Positions 50,142 to 58,573 of a DNA stretch of 64,000 nt are shown one piece after another (position 1 is the stretch's first letter; every line of letters starts with the position of its first letter). The notes beneath the pieces are model-generated. The model saw only the letters and a program-made list of their open reading frames with translations. It was not told the DNA's origin and ran no database searches. A program made the position numbers and the translations under genes. The DNA comes from Nodosilinea sp. WJT8-NPBG4 (GTDB lineage: Bacteria; Cyanobacteriota; Cyanobacteriia; Phormidesmidales; Phormidesmidaceae). The DNA lies in NCBI GenBank assembly GCA_019359285.1, contig JAHHHQ010000036.1:124001-188000 (forward strand), in the 5' to 3' direction.

Positions 50142-51728
50142 TTATACGGAAGATAGCCATCCTAGGGCGTTTACTTGATCGAATTGCGATAGGTAAGTAT
50201 GGCAACCGGATACAGCGTCACAAACATCAGAACCATCCTTTTTGGTTCCATCAAACGCATGTAAAAAAGCTAAAAACTGCGGTGTAAAATCAGCATTTAA
50301 TACCTTAACTCTACCATTTGAAATAAATTCGCCGCTATCAGGGTCAGTAATAGGTTTGCAAGTTGCCGCAAAAGGCTTCATTCTTGTTAGTTTATCGCCC
50401 ATTGGTCTAATACCTTCTGCGTCTACACCAGATAGCCTACTTTTTAAGTTGGCCTCAACTTTCAAACCGCTACTACCCCCCTCCAATTCCCAACGTAAGG
50501 CGTAAGCTCTTCCTCTATTAAATTTACTGTCTTGATATCCTTGATTAACAATTAAATTATCCCCATCTGTAGGCGATAATTGATCCCAAGTTGCATCAGC
50601 TATTAAATAATAGAACTCATTTGAATCATAGGGCATGATTAAATACATGAATACTGAAGCGGTATAACATGCAGAATCATTTACTTCTTTGGCAGTAGCC
50701 GCCATGTCAAAAAATCTACAGCAATAGATCTGCCTAACACGGTTAAAGTCTGGTAATTCCTCAACTATCTCTATCCAAGTTTTATTAATAACAACGCCGG
50801 AAGCGTAGTTTACAAGCCAGTTGCCTCCGAGCAATCTTGCGGATTCGATTGCATCTTGTGCCATCAAATTAGCTTTATAACATGGATCTTTTTCTAATAG
50901 AATTTTGTTGTCTGATAATTTAGAAGGGATAAAAGTAAATGACTTAGGCAGCATCTCAGGGTAAGCATGTAAAGCATCTTCTTTTGAATCAAACCATTTA
51001 ATTTCATCGCTTATTCTCACAAACCAGCGGATAACTCCGCCCCTCTCATTGATAGGTAATCCTGTCTCAGGGTCAATCCACCAGCCCAACAAGCCGCTAC
51101 CCCAACCATTCTTACCAGTAATCAGCCAACTGTCTGCATCGGGGTTACAAGTGCCTCTGATGCAGGGTTTAATTCCTGATGTTGAACGATTACGAGACAT
51201 CAGATAGAAAAATTGACTTTCGGTGAAGTGTGCGATTTCATCCATGCCAATTCTAGTTATCTGAGCACCTTGCCAAGAAAACTTATCCTTCTCATGCTGT
51301 AGATGCCTAAAATCTATTCGAGAGCCTGAAGGGAATCGCCACTCCTGCCCATTTTGTTTTCCTACTCCACCTACTAATGGAAAAATCTTTTCCGCCTCAT
51401 TTGCGAGGCCGCCGGGAGCGGTGATCTGCGGTGATGTGCGCCGGAAGATGACAGCAGAATATTCAGGATTTTCTACATACTCTTCTTTTGCAAAGTCAAG
51501 CAATAATCCCCAGGTTTTTGCGCCGCCTGCTGCGCCCCCGAATATTATAATATCAGCATCACAATTAACAAATGTTGTTTGAGGGCCAGGTTGTGTAGCA
51601 GGCAATCCTTTAACGTTTTCGTCAATTTCAGATGCTTTCTTAGCTTTATTCCTAGATGAAACGACTAAGGGCAATTCTGAGATTGCCCTATCTAATGCAT
51701 AAGATTTTACTTTCTTTTTAACAGGCAT
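50142..51728 (-). CDS. terL: Terminase large subunit
   Basis: 528 residues. ATPase: Walker A GGAAGGAKT (64-72), adenine-binding FRRT, Walker B ITRIGMDE (D163/E164), coupling motif CNPD. Nuclease domain: FFDMAAT with the first catalytic Asp in the C-terminal half. It pumps DNA into procapsids and cuts the concatemer. No small subunit was recognised next to it. Confidence 0.92.
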   Translation of the reverse strand: MPVKKKVKSYALDRAISELPLVVSSRNKAKKASEIDENVKGLPATQPGPQTTFVNCDADIIIFGGAAGGAKTWGLLLDFAKEEYVENPEYSAVIFRRTSPQITAPGGLANEAEKIFPLVGGVGKQNGQEWRFPSGSRIDFRHLQHEKDKFSWQGAQITRIGMDEIAHFTESQFFYLMSRNRSTSGIKPCIRGTCNPDADSWLITGKNGWGSGLLGWWIDPETGLPINERGGVIRWFVRISDEIKWFDSKEDALHAYPEMLPKSFTFIPSKLSDNKILLEKDPCYKANLMAQDAIESARLLGGNWLVNYASGVVINKTWIEIVEELPDFNRVRQIYCCRFFDMAATAKEVNDSACYTASVFMYLIMPYDSNEFYYLIADATWDQLSPTDGDNLIVNQGYQDSKFNRGRAYALRWELEGGSSGLKVEANLKSRLSGVDAEGIRPMGDKLTRMKPFAATCKPITDPDSGEFISNGRVKVLNADFTPQFLAFLHAFDGTKKDGSDVCDAVSGCHTYLSQFDQVNALGWLSSV

Positions 51729-52632
51729 CCTTTAATTTTAGCTGCTTTGAATAAGAATGAATTCCTAAGCTTCTACGTTTATAATTTACGGCCATCGTTG
51801 TAACACCAATTAAAGCGGCTACAACATAATCAGGTTTTGTGCCCAATAAATCTATTTTGTCTTGCGTCCATGATGAATCTCTTAGAGATTTAATATCCAA
51901 TAATCTTCGTAATTGCCCTACTACATTTTTAGTAATTCCTAATTCTTTAGCTAGCGTAGTATCTTCTACTTTACCAAGTTTATCTAATGCCCATTGCGGC
52001 CAACTATTGGGGTTAAAACCATTCGGCGTTGATAAGTCTTCATATTTAGGAATACCATTTTCAAGTCTTCTATTTTTTATTAAAACAGTTGATACACCCG
52101 CTTGCCTAGCCAGCTCAGCATCATGCTCCTTACCCAACATATCCATTATGCTTTTAGGCAATTCTTTATAGTTAGCCTCTAAAACATTTTGGTATGCTTC
52201 AAGCCGCATCTTTTTACCCTTCTTAGGGCTAGGTCTTCCCGTAAGCGCTTTTGATATCTTTTTCCTTGTCTCTTCTGAATAAACTCTATTTAATGTACCC
52301 TCGCCGCCATCTGTGAGGTTAGTTAATGGATACCCCATGTCTCTATAGGTCTTAATCCAGTATATTTCCCTTTCTTGCCAAGAATCCCCAAGTGCTACCG
52401 TTTCAATAGGCTTAATAGCAGGCTTAACCCCTTCATTCTCAAGCTTACGAAACCATCTGCTTTTATGCCAATGATGTCTAGCTGGTTGCCTAGATTCTGC
52501 TATATGCGTATTAAGCCTACGAATTAACGCTACTTCAGACTTGCCTACATATCTAGGCGTTTGCTTTTCATCTCTAGGGTCATATAAAACATAAATGACC
52601 ACATCCTTAGATTTACGTGTTACCTTATTCAT
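51718..52632 (-). CDS. GIY-YIG homing endonuclease with NUMOD motifs
   Basis: 304 residues. N-terminal GIY-YIG domain (VIYVLYDPRD, RYVGKSEVALIRRLNTHI, Glu in SWQEREIYWI), then a NUMOD3 motif (TRKKISKALTGRPSPKKG), then three repeated helix-turn-helix-like segments (LGKEHDAELARQAGVSTVLI, LGKVEDTTLAKELGITKNVV, LGTKPDYVVAALIGVTTMAV). Its 3' end overlaps the terL start by 11 nt. Confidence 0.88.
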   Translation of the reverse strand: MNKVTRKSKDVVIYVLYDPRDEKQTPRYVGKSEVALIRRLNTHIAESRQPARHHWHKSRWFRKLENEGVKPAIKPIETVALGDSWQEREIYWIKTYRDMGYPLTNLTDGGEGTLNRVYSEETRKKISKALTGRPSPKKGKKMRLEAYQNVLEANYKELPKSIMDMLGKEHDAELARQAGVSTVLIKNRRLENGIPKYEDLSTPNGFNPNSWPQWALDKLGKVEDTTLAKELGITKNVVGQLRRLLDIKSLRDSSWTQDKIDLLGTKPDYVVAALIGVTTMAVNYKRRSLGIHSYSKQLKLKDAC

Positions 52633-52665
52633 ATCTGTTTAACACTCACATTGTTAAATGGCTAG

Positions 52666-52700
52666 ATAACCCTTGAACCTCAGAGATTCAGGGGTTATTG
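52666..52700. terminator. Hairpin in divergent intergenic region
   Basis: ATAACCCTTGAA pairs with TTCAGGGGTTAT with one G-T pair, between the divergent endonuclease and RNase H genes. Lacks a clean T-run; may regulate either transcript. Confidence 0.4.
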
Positions 52701-52820
52701 CTATTTTAGCTCAATTTATATAATTTATGCCTAGCGTTATACACACTTGGCACCCTTAGGTAAATCAAGCTAAGGCAATGTATATTAAGGTAATACCTAC
52801 GAATCGGAGATTATTGATAA

Positions 52821-53552
52821 GTGTCAGCTATTTATGTAGATGCATCGTATAAAAAAGGAGAAAAGCATGCAGGTGTAGGTGTTTACAACAGTGATACAGG
52901 TTTAGCTATTGGCAGAAGAATAGAAGCTGTTGTTAGCAGATATTGGCAAAGGATCACACTGCATGCTGAGCTTCACGCTATAGGAGTTGCCGCCTTAATG
53001 GAAGGCGTTACTCACATAATCACAGACAGTAAAGATGCTGTAGAACTGTATAAAGGGTTAAAGGAAATACCTGAAGGTGTGCGTTTAACCTCGTTGCCTG
53101 ATGGTTGTGAGTTGACATGGATACCCAGAGAGCAGAACCTCATAGCTGACTGGATGGCTAAAGCTCCTATGGATATAGAACTACAACTGGCCCCTAACTT
53201 AGTTGATTTACCGACCCCTGAGCCTGCTGTAGTAGAACTTGCCCTTGATTTAGTAGAAGCTAAAAGACAAAAATGGATAGGCAATCTAAAATATACTCAG
53301 TTTTTAGATAGCGCTACTATTGAGTCAGTTAGGCAAGCTGACAGTTATATGCTTACAAGACTTATTGATGACGCTAAGTCTCAAGACAAATGGATTAAAG
53401 TAAATCAGGAATTAAAGACTAACATTAAAAAACTTAGACAGACTCAACAAGAATGGCACAACAAATATCAAAAACTAAATAGTGAGTATTCTCGATTGAC
53501 AAGAGAACTAGAATCACTTAAACAAGAATATGGCATAGATTCAGATGGCTAA
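52821..53552 (+). CDS. RNase HI with C-terminal coiled coil
   Basis: 243 residues from GTG 52821 (GGAG upstream). Catalytic residues Asp7, Glu50, Asp69, Asp110 in YVDASY, LHAELHAI, ITDSK, IADWMAK. The C-terminal about 60 residues are a coiled coil (KKLRQTQQEWHNKYQKLNSE). It removes RNA from RNA-DNA hybrids, e.g. primers or R-loops at replication starts. Confidence 0.88.
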   Translation: MSAIYVDASYKKGEKHAGVGVYNSDTGLAIGRRIEAVVSRYWQRITLHAELHAIGVAALMEGVTHIITDSKDAVELYKGLKEIPEGVRLTSLPDGCELTWIPREQNLIADWMAKAPMDIELQLAPNLVDLPTPEPAVVELALDLVEAKRQKWIGNLKYTQFLDSATIESVRQADSYMLTRLIDDAKSQDKWIKVNQELKTNIKKLRQTQQEWHNKYQKLNSEYSRLTRELESLKQEYGIDSDG

Positions 53553-53646
53553 AGCTATATAATGCAAATCACTACTTGACCAAAAACCCTTTATAAGTTA
53601 AAGGTCTAATCTCACTCAATCTTTATCCAATATTAGACAAAACCTA

Positions 53647-53675
53647 TTGACCGTGATCACGCGCTAAGCTATAGT
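53647..53675 (+). promoter_or_regulatory. Sigma70-like promoter with upstream AATATTAGACA
   Basis: TTGACC (53647-53652), 17-bp spacer, TATAGT (53670-53675). The motif CCAATATTAGACA lies immediately upstream. Confidence 0.7.
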
Positions 53676-53704
53676 AAGTGAAATAGGACAAAGGAACTAA
53701 ACCA

Positions 53705-54598
53705 ATGGCTAAGCTTGAAGACGTAATTAAGGCTCATGGTGGCGGTAAGCAATCCGGTAAGTTTGCAGTGCCTCTATCCATGCTTCAGATTGATACCCAG
53801 CTAGATAAGCGTGACCGCACTACAGAACGCTATCAGATTCACTTTAATAATGTAAAAGCAGGCATCGTTACTCGTAAGGGCATTGAAGACACTATCGAGG
53901 TACATAGGGGTGTAGGTGACAATGCCGATACTCTGTATGTGGTTAATGGTCGTACTCGCACCTATGCGGCCCGTGAGGCTATCTCAGAAGGATTACTAGG
54001 GGACGTTACAGAAGATACGTTCCTAGTCCCTGTAGAGGTTAAACAAGGCAATGAGCTTGATTTCCTGGCTACTCAGTTTCGCACTCAGCAAGTTTTAACC
54101 CTCAGTGCTGCTGAGCAAGGCGCTATTGTGGCTGAGATGGTTCGCACTGCTGGAGGACTTGAAGATAAAGTAGCTGAAGCTTTAGGTAAGTCACTTAAAC
54201 AAGTTCAAGACCTTCTCAAAGTCGATAGATTACTTCCTCAAGTAAAGGAAATGATTTCAAACGGTGACGTTGCTGTTACCGTCGCTGTTGAACTAGCTGA
54301 GGAACATAGCGGTACTGAGCTAGTAGAAATCTTTAGCAAAGCTAAGGAAACTAAACAAGTTGAGCAGTCTGAAGATTCTGACAAACCTAAAAAAGGTAAA
54401 GGTAATCCTAAAAACAGACTAACTAAGCGTGACATTTACAATGCTAAATTCAATTCTCTGGCTGATTCAGAGCGTGAATCACAAACTACCAGCATGTTGA
54501 ATAACATCATCGCAGTACTTGAGGATCAAAAGCTTGACCCGTTCACCCTTAAGCAACTACACGACATCTCAGTTAAAGCATTTGACAAAATGGATTAA
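53705..54598 (+). CDS. ParB-like nuclease/DNA-binding protein
   Basis: 297 residues. N-terminal ParB domain (VPLSMLQIDTQLDKRDRT ... LYVVNGRTRTYAAREA), central helix-turn-helix (LSAAEQGAIVAEMVRT ... GDVAVTVAVELAEEH), charged linker and helical C-terminus. No ParA neighbour, so it is more likely a regulator or nuclease than a partition protein. Confidence 0.82.
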   Translation: MAKLEDVIKAHGGGKQSGKFAVPLSMLQIDTQLDKRDRTTERYQIHFNNVKAGIVTRKGIEDTIEVHRGVGDNADTLYVVNGRTRTYAAREAISEGLLGDVTEDTFLVPVEVKQGNELDFLATQFRTQQVLTLSAAEQGAIVAEMVRTAGGLEDKVAEALGKSLKQVQDLLKVDRLLPQVKEMISNGDVAVTVAVELAEEHSGTELVEIFSKAKETKQVEQSEDSDKPKKGKGNPKNRLTKRDIYNAKFNSLADSERESQTTSMLNNIIAVLEDQKLDPFTLKQLHDISVKAFDKMD

Positions 54599-54629
54599 GG
54601 TTTCACTACACACTACGGAGTTTAATTAA

Positions 54630-54914
54630 ATGGATACTGAAGAAAACTTTTATATTGGTGTACCTTGTGAAGGTCAGCGTTTAGCTGATGGTACATATTG
54701 GACTAACTGTGATGCTAATGTGGGTGATATATCTGAAACTCACCATTACGAAACTAAATATGATTCAGTAAATGGTCATATGTCTAAGTCTAAAAAGACT
54801 AAATGTATTGAAACTTCTACATTCAATGGCTTACCTTTTGCTAGATGGGAAGATATAGATACTGATTGGCGTAACGCTGTTAAATATTCAAACCATCAGT
54901 GGGGTTATAAATAA
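54630..54914 (+). CDS. Small protein, unknown
   Basis: 94 residues, two Cys (YIGVPCEGQ, YWTNCD). Its stop overlaps the next start (TAATG). No family recognised. Confidence 0.5.
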   Translation: MDTEENFYIGVPCEGQRLADGTYWTNCDANVGDISETHHYETKYDSVNGHMSKSKKTKCIETSTFNGLPFARWEDIDTDWRNAVKYSNHQWGYK

Positions 54915-55180
54915 TGAAAGTACTAGATTGGTGGGAATCAACCGCTTTAAGGACTGAAGCAGATGACGGAAAGCTTAGGGGTGAGATTGTTTATATCATG
55001 TATGACAATGTAGGAACACAACTATGGTGGAATGGTGTTGATTGGTCTAAAAACATTAACGATGCTACACCTATGATAAATGACGGTAATTTATTTAATC
55101 AATTCAAATCAGGAGAACCTATTGTTTTAATTGAATATGAATACTTCACTGAAAGTATACTCAAATCCATTGCACATTAG
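54914..55180 (+). CDS. Small protein, unknown
   Basis: 88 residues, Trp-rich N-terminus (VLDWWESTALRTEAD). Coupled to the upstream gene. Confidence 0.5.
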   Translation: MKVLDWWESTALRTEADDGKLRGEIVYIMYDNVGTQLWWNGVDWSKNINDATPMINDGNLFNQFKSGEPIVLIEYEYFTESILKSIAH

Positions 55181-55198
55181 ACAAACGTGAGTTAAACT
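55170..55198 (+). promoter_or_regulatory. Sigma70-like promoter with octamer ATTAGACA
   Basis: TTGCAC (55170-55175), 17-bp spacer starting ATTAGACA, TAAACT (55193-55198). Confidence 0.75.
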
Positions 55199-55245
55199 TA
55201 AAAAGTAACGCGCACAGCGCTAAGAAATAAAGGAAGGAAAACAAC

Positions 55246-55419
55246 ATGTCTAACGAAAGAATGTCTATTGAAGAAATAGTTCAACACAATGACGCTATCA
55301 TGCAAAAGATAAGGAAGCTTATTGATCAATATGCACAGGCTATTGATAATGAATTACTTGACGAAGCTAGGCGAATAATGGCTGAAAAGAGAAGCCTAGA
55401 AAAAGAACTCATTCGCTAG
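55246..55419 (+). CDS. Small helical protein, 57 residues
   Basis: ATG 55246 with AAGGAAGG upstream; charged coiled-coil. Unknown. Confidence 0.6.
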   Translation: MSNERMSIEEIVQHNDAIMQKIRKLIDQYAQAIDNELLDEARRIMAEKRSLEKELIR

Positions 55420-55471
55420 ATTGCTAAGGGTGCATTTATTATTCAATGGAGTAATTAAAGGACTAGGTAAA

Positions 55472-55801
55472 ATGCCATACACAAAAGATCAAATAGTCAT
55501 TATTATGACTGGACAACCAGACCAAGAAACATGCATTGACTTGTTTGAATCTAGTTGGTGGGAAGACTTTACACATGAGCAAGCAGCTTTTTTGCAATTC
55601 CATCAAGATAAACTATGTATGCCTTTTGGGTTATTCCATAAATACTTTGAAAACTTAATTGGCAGACCTGTTTACAGCCATGAGTTCGCATCTAAACGTT
55701 TGCTACAAGAAGAACTAGAGACAGGTATTCATCCAACGTTAAATGAAATACTTGCCCAAATCCCATCTGAAAAGTTAATCACTTTTACCCAAAATAATTA
55801 A
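55472..55801 (+). CDS. Unknown protein, 109 residues
   Basis: ATG 55472 preferred over TTG 55421 (AGG before the ATG). Mostly helical, aromatic-rich. One nt before the next gene. Confidence 0.55.
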   Translation: MPYTKDQIVIIMTGQPDQETCIDLFESSWWEDFTHEQAAFLQFHQDKLCMPFGLFHKYFENLIGRPVYSHEFASKRLLQEELETGIHPTLNEILAQIPSEKLITFTQNN

Positions 55802-55802
55802 A

Positions 55803-56009
55803 ATGGACACTAACTATATTCAGAGACAGTTGAATCTTTATTACGGGACTACTAACATCCCGGCTCAATCTGATTGCCTATGGCGTATCGCATCAAACGC
55901 TGATATCTACTCACCTGATGAATTAAACAATGTAGACAATCACAATCTACCTTTGTCAATGATTCAGCAAATACTTGACTGGTTGTTTCAAAACAAGTTT
56001 TACTTTTAA
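55803..56009 (+). CDS. Small protein, unknown
   Basis: 68 residues; helical with Tyr/Asn-rich segments. Followed by a strong terminator. Confidence 0.5.
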   Translation: MDTNYIQRQLNLYYGTTNIPAQSDCLWRIASNADIYSPDELNNVDNHNLPLSMIQQILDWLFQNKFYF

Positions 56010-56026
56010 GCGCTTCGCTTTAATTA

Positions 56027-56060
56027 AAAACCCCTAGGCTTTTGTCTAGGGGTTTTCTTT
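56027..56060 (+). terminator. Rho-independent terminator
   Basis: AAAACCCCTAG / CTAGGGGTTTT with a T-rich tail. Confidence 0.85.
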
Positions 56061-56157
56061 GTCTCAACTTTATTTAATTAAGGGTGTTCAATACATTAAC
56101 TTTGCCTAACGTGCAATGAAGTAAGGCATAATAGACATATAGAAACAAGGAAAGCAA

Positions 56158-56391
56158 ATGATTAACCATCCTGAAGCAAAGATTAATAAACTAAACCGTC
56201 AACTTGCAGGCTATCCCGTAGTAGTTGGCCCATGCTATGAGCAATCTGGCGGTAAGTGGAAGCTTCTAGGGTATGAGGCCGCTAATCTAGGAAATAAGCG
56301 TATAACGTTCAATGTTAACCTTAATCAGCTAATGGATGCAGTAAACAATATGATTGACAACAATCATATTATGCTCAGACCATACGCCTAA
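56158..56391 (+). CDS. Small protein, unknown
   Basis: 77 residues, beta-alpha (YPVVVGPCYEQSGGKWKLLG). Preceded by a CCTAACGTG motif and CATAAT, homologous to the region before 56682, so a shared promoter type. Confidence 0.5.
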   Translation: MINHPEAKINKLNRQLAGYPVVVGPCYEQSGGKWKLLGYEAANLGNKRITFNVNLNQLMDAVNNMIDNNHIMLRPYA

Positions 56392-56418
56392 TATCAACTA
56401 AACATTGGAGTTAAACAG

Positions 56419-56544
56419 ATGACAGATAAAAATACGAGTATTGTACCTAGGCCGATTAAAAAGCGTACAGATGCTACGGTAAATCCGCTTAAGCGGCCAG
56501 ATTATTTGATTCACTGGCAAAAGTTCAAACAGGCTAAAGACTGA
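56419..56544 (+). CDS. Small basic peptide, 41 residues
   Basis: ATG 56419 to TGA 56544; Pro/Lys/Arg-rich N-terminus (RPIKKRTDATVNPLKRPDY). Followed by a terminator. Unknown. Confidence 0.5.
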   Translation: MTDKNTSIVPRPIKKRTDATVNPLKRPDYLIHWQKFKQAKD

Positions 56545-56550
56545 TAGTTA

Positions 56551-56580
56551 AAACCCCTGGTGATCACTAGGGGTTTTTAT
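56551..56580 (+). terminator. Rho-independent terminator
   Basis: AAACCCCT / AGGGGTTT stem with a palindromic GTGATCAC loop and T-run. Confidence 0.85.
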
Positions 56581-56681
56581 TTTGTCAGGCTTTACAGAAC
56601 ATGGCTAACTCAACATATTAACTTTACCTAATACTAGATAGGTAATGTCATAATAGGGATATAAGCAACCAAGGAAAGCAA

Positions 56682-57098
56682 ATGAATCTCTTCACTTCCC
56701 TAGCTACTCAAATCGGCGTTACTGATGAAGTTGATACTTGCTCCTGTTGCGGTAAAACCAATCTAAAGCGTACTGTAGTTTTTGAAACTACTCAAGACTG
56801 GCAAGGTGACGGTGGCGATCAATTTGTTTTTTTCGGTACTACTTGCGCTACTAACGCTAAAAGCAAAGCTAAAAAGCGTTTTAATGATATCCGTTCTAAA
56901 GTTAATGCTGAGGGTTTAACTGAATCAGAACAACGTGATAAAGCAGCGCGTGAGAAGGTTAAAGTTGACTATGCTCGGTTTCTAGTCAACCGTGGTCATA
57001 GCCTACCTGAAGCTTGGGACATTGTTCGACATATCGAATCTCAGCCTAACGGTGTTTATCGTATGGCTACTAAACTTAAACTAAGCGCTATCGCTTAA
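56682..57098 (+). CDS. Small zinc-finger protein, unknown
   Basis: 138 residues. CSCCGKTNLKR plus a second Cys pair region FFGTTCATNA suggest a zinc ribbon; the C-terminal half is basic and helical. Preceded by CCTAATACTAGATAGG and CATAAT. Confidence 0.6.
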   Translation: MNLFTSLATQIGVTDEVDTCSCCGKTNLKRTVVFETTQDWQGDGGDQFVFFGTTCATNAKSKAKKRFNDIRSKVNAEGLTESEQRDKAAREKVKVDYARFLVNRGHSLPEAWDIVRHIESQPNGVYRMATKLKLSAIA

Positions 57099-57121
57099 AC
57101 TCAAATCAACCTTACCTACTC

Positions 57122-57144
57122 ACCCCGCTTAAGGCGGGGTTTTT
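57122..57144 (+). terminator. Rho-independent terminator (plus side)
   Basis: ACCCCGC / GCGGGGT stem followed by T-run. Confidence 0.85.
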
Positions 57145-57156
57145 AATGCCAATAAA

Positions 57157-57198
57157 AAACCACTACTCAATAAAGCTTGCTGGCGCTGAATAGTGGTT
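57157..57198 (-). terminator. Rho-independent terminator (minus side)
   Basis: AACCACTA / TAGTGGTT stem with T6 on the minus strand; ends the convergent operon. Confidence 0.8.
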
Positions 57199-57239
57199 TA
57201 GTTTAATTCGTTTGTCGTGTCCATACAAAGGAGGACTAT

Positions 57240-57491
57240 TTACATTTTAGCTTTCTTCAAAACGTTACCCAAGTCATTAATAGTTTCCTTTTTCAATCCA
57301 GCTATCAACATATCAAGGCTAATAGCATCACCATAACTAACAGCTTTATCTTTTTTCTCAATAGCACATTTCAAAGTATCAACTGCAAACTCATAAGACA
57401 CAGTACCTTTGAACTTAAGTTCAATTGAAACAGTTTTACCGTCTGTCTCAAAATGCCAAGTTCCTAGACAATCATCCATAGTTTCAATCAT
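57240..57491 (-). CDS. Small protein, unknown
   Basis: 83 residues from ATG 57491 (GGGGA upstream), overlapping the upstream stop. Contains VSIELKFKGTVSYEFA. A longer start at 57539 would add a hydrophobic N-terminus and is not preferred. Confidence 0.5.
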   Translation of the reverse strand: MIETMDDCLGTWHFETDGKTVSIELKFKGTVSYEFAVDTLKCAIEKKDKAVSYGDAISLDMLIAGLKKETINDLGNVLKKAKM

Positions 57492-57495
57492 TTTA

Positions 57496-57849
57496 TTAAT
57501 CCCCAATAAAATTAGTAAGTAACTCAGCAGTCCAATCAAAGCAATTAACCATTACTTGAGCTAAATCTAAAATAGCGTGTCTACTACAAAAATGAAGCAT
57601 TATATCTTGGGGTGACATATCCCAATCAGAGCAACCATCCCACTTTACAGCACCTTTTGCTAAACACTCACCTAAGTCAAAGTAAGGCATAGTTTCGTTA
57701 GATGAGTTTAGTAATTCAATTGTTTTGGTGTTATTCTCCGAATAAGATTCAACAGACGCGAAAATATAGTAACCAACGCTATGTTCTTTCACATCGGCAA
57801 ATGCGGTGTATCCTAAATCAATAAAATCTTTTCTTAGTAATTCAGACAT
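57496..57849 (-). CDS. Unknown protein, 117 residues
   Basis: Contains Cys-rich short motifs (GECLAKGAVKWDGCSDWD). No family recognised. Confidence 0.5.
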   Translation of the reverse strand: MSELLRKDFIDLGYTAFADVKEHSVGYYIFASVESYSENNTKTIELLNSSNETMPYFDLGECLAKGAVKWDGCSDWDMSPQDIMLHFCSRHAILDLAQVMVNCFDWTAELLTNFIGD

Positions 57850-57904
57850 TGGTAATCCTTTTAATTAATTCTAAAGTCACCAGCAGCCGCTTTAAGGCGG
57901 CTAA

Positions 57905-58090
57905 TCACTGATTAAGGTAACTCTCTACCAATTCACCCCTAACCTTTTGTAGATGCTCAATAAAAGCATCATACCCTTCGATGTCTGTCGCTATTTTAAT
58001 CGAAGTATCTCCAAAGTGTAGAAAAATACCTTCGGTTACAATGTCACCGTCTGAATCGTAAGTGTTGATTGAGAATTTAGGATTGTTCAT
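57905..58090 (-). CDS. Small protein, unknown
   Basis: 61 residues from ATG 58090 (AGGAG upstream; TTG 58096 not preferred). Acidic. Unknown. Confidence 0.5.
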   Translation of the reverse strand: MNNPKFSINTYDSDGDIVTEGIFLHFGDTSIKIATDIEGYDAFIEHLQKVRGELVESYLNQ

Positions 58091-58092
58091 TC

Positions 58093-58248
58093 TCAACTCT
58101 CCTTAAAACTAAATTCTTTTTTATTCAAATTCTGTAGCAAAACAGCACCGTGATCCTTCTCAAATTTAAGCGTGTTTAATCCCTGTGAAATAGATACATT
58201 CCAAGGGCCAAGGGTACTTAGAATAGCGTGAGCTTCTGATTCGGTCAT
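58093..58248 (-). CDS. Small protein, 51 residues
   Basis: ATG 58248 to TGA 58093, ending next to the start of the downstream gene. Unknown. Confidence 0.5.
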   Translation of the reverse strand: MTESEAHAILSTLGPWNVSISQGLNTLKFEKDHGAVLLQNLNKKEFSFKES

Positions 58249-58547
58249 TTTAATTTCTCTAATAATACATTCAAATAATCAGGATACTTCTCTGCAAATT
58301 CAAGCCTTAGTTTTTTACAATGTTTTTCAGAAGATATTTTCAATTGAACTATTAGATCAAACTGAGCTTTTACGGCTGTATACTCTGATTTATAACTATC
58401 GCCACAATCAGCATACATCCCATAAGCATCTACATTCTTTTTAGCCATCTCTAAATGAGCGTGTATGCCCTTAGCATTAGCCCTCAATAAACTTCTTTGT
58501 TTATAAGCACACAGAACTTCACCTATTGCTATATAAACTTCTTTCAT
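58245..58547 (-). CDS. Unknown helical protein, 100 residues
   Basis: ATG 58547 (GAGGA upstream) is preferred, although an in-frame ATG at 58574 overlaps the upstream stop. Helical, charged. Unknown. Confidence 0.5.
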   Translation of the reverse strand: MKEVYIAIGEVLCAYKQRSLLRANAKGIHAHLEMAKKNVDAYGMYADCGDSYKSEYTAVKAQFDLIVQLKISSEKHCKKLRLEFAEKYPDYLNVLLEKLK

Positions 58548-58573
58548 TTTCAATTCCTCAATACTACCTAACA

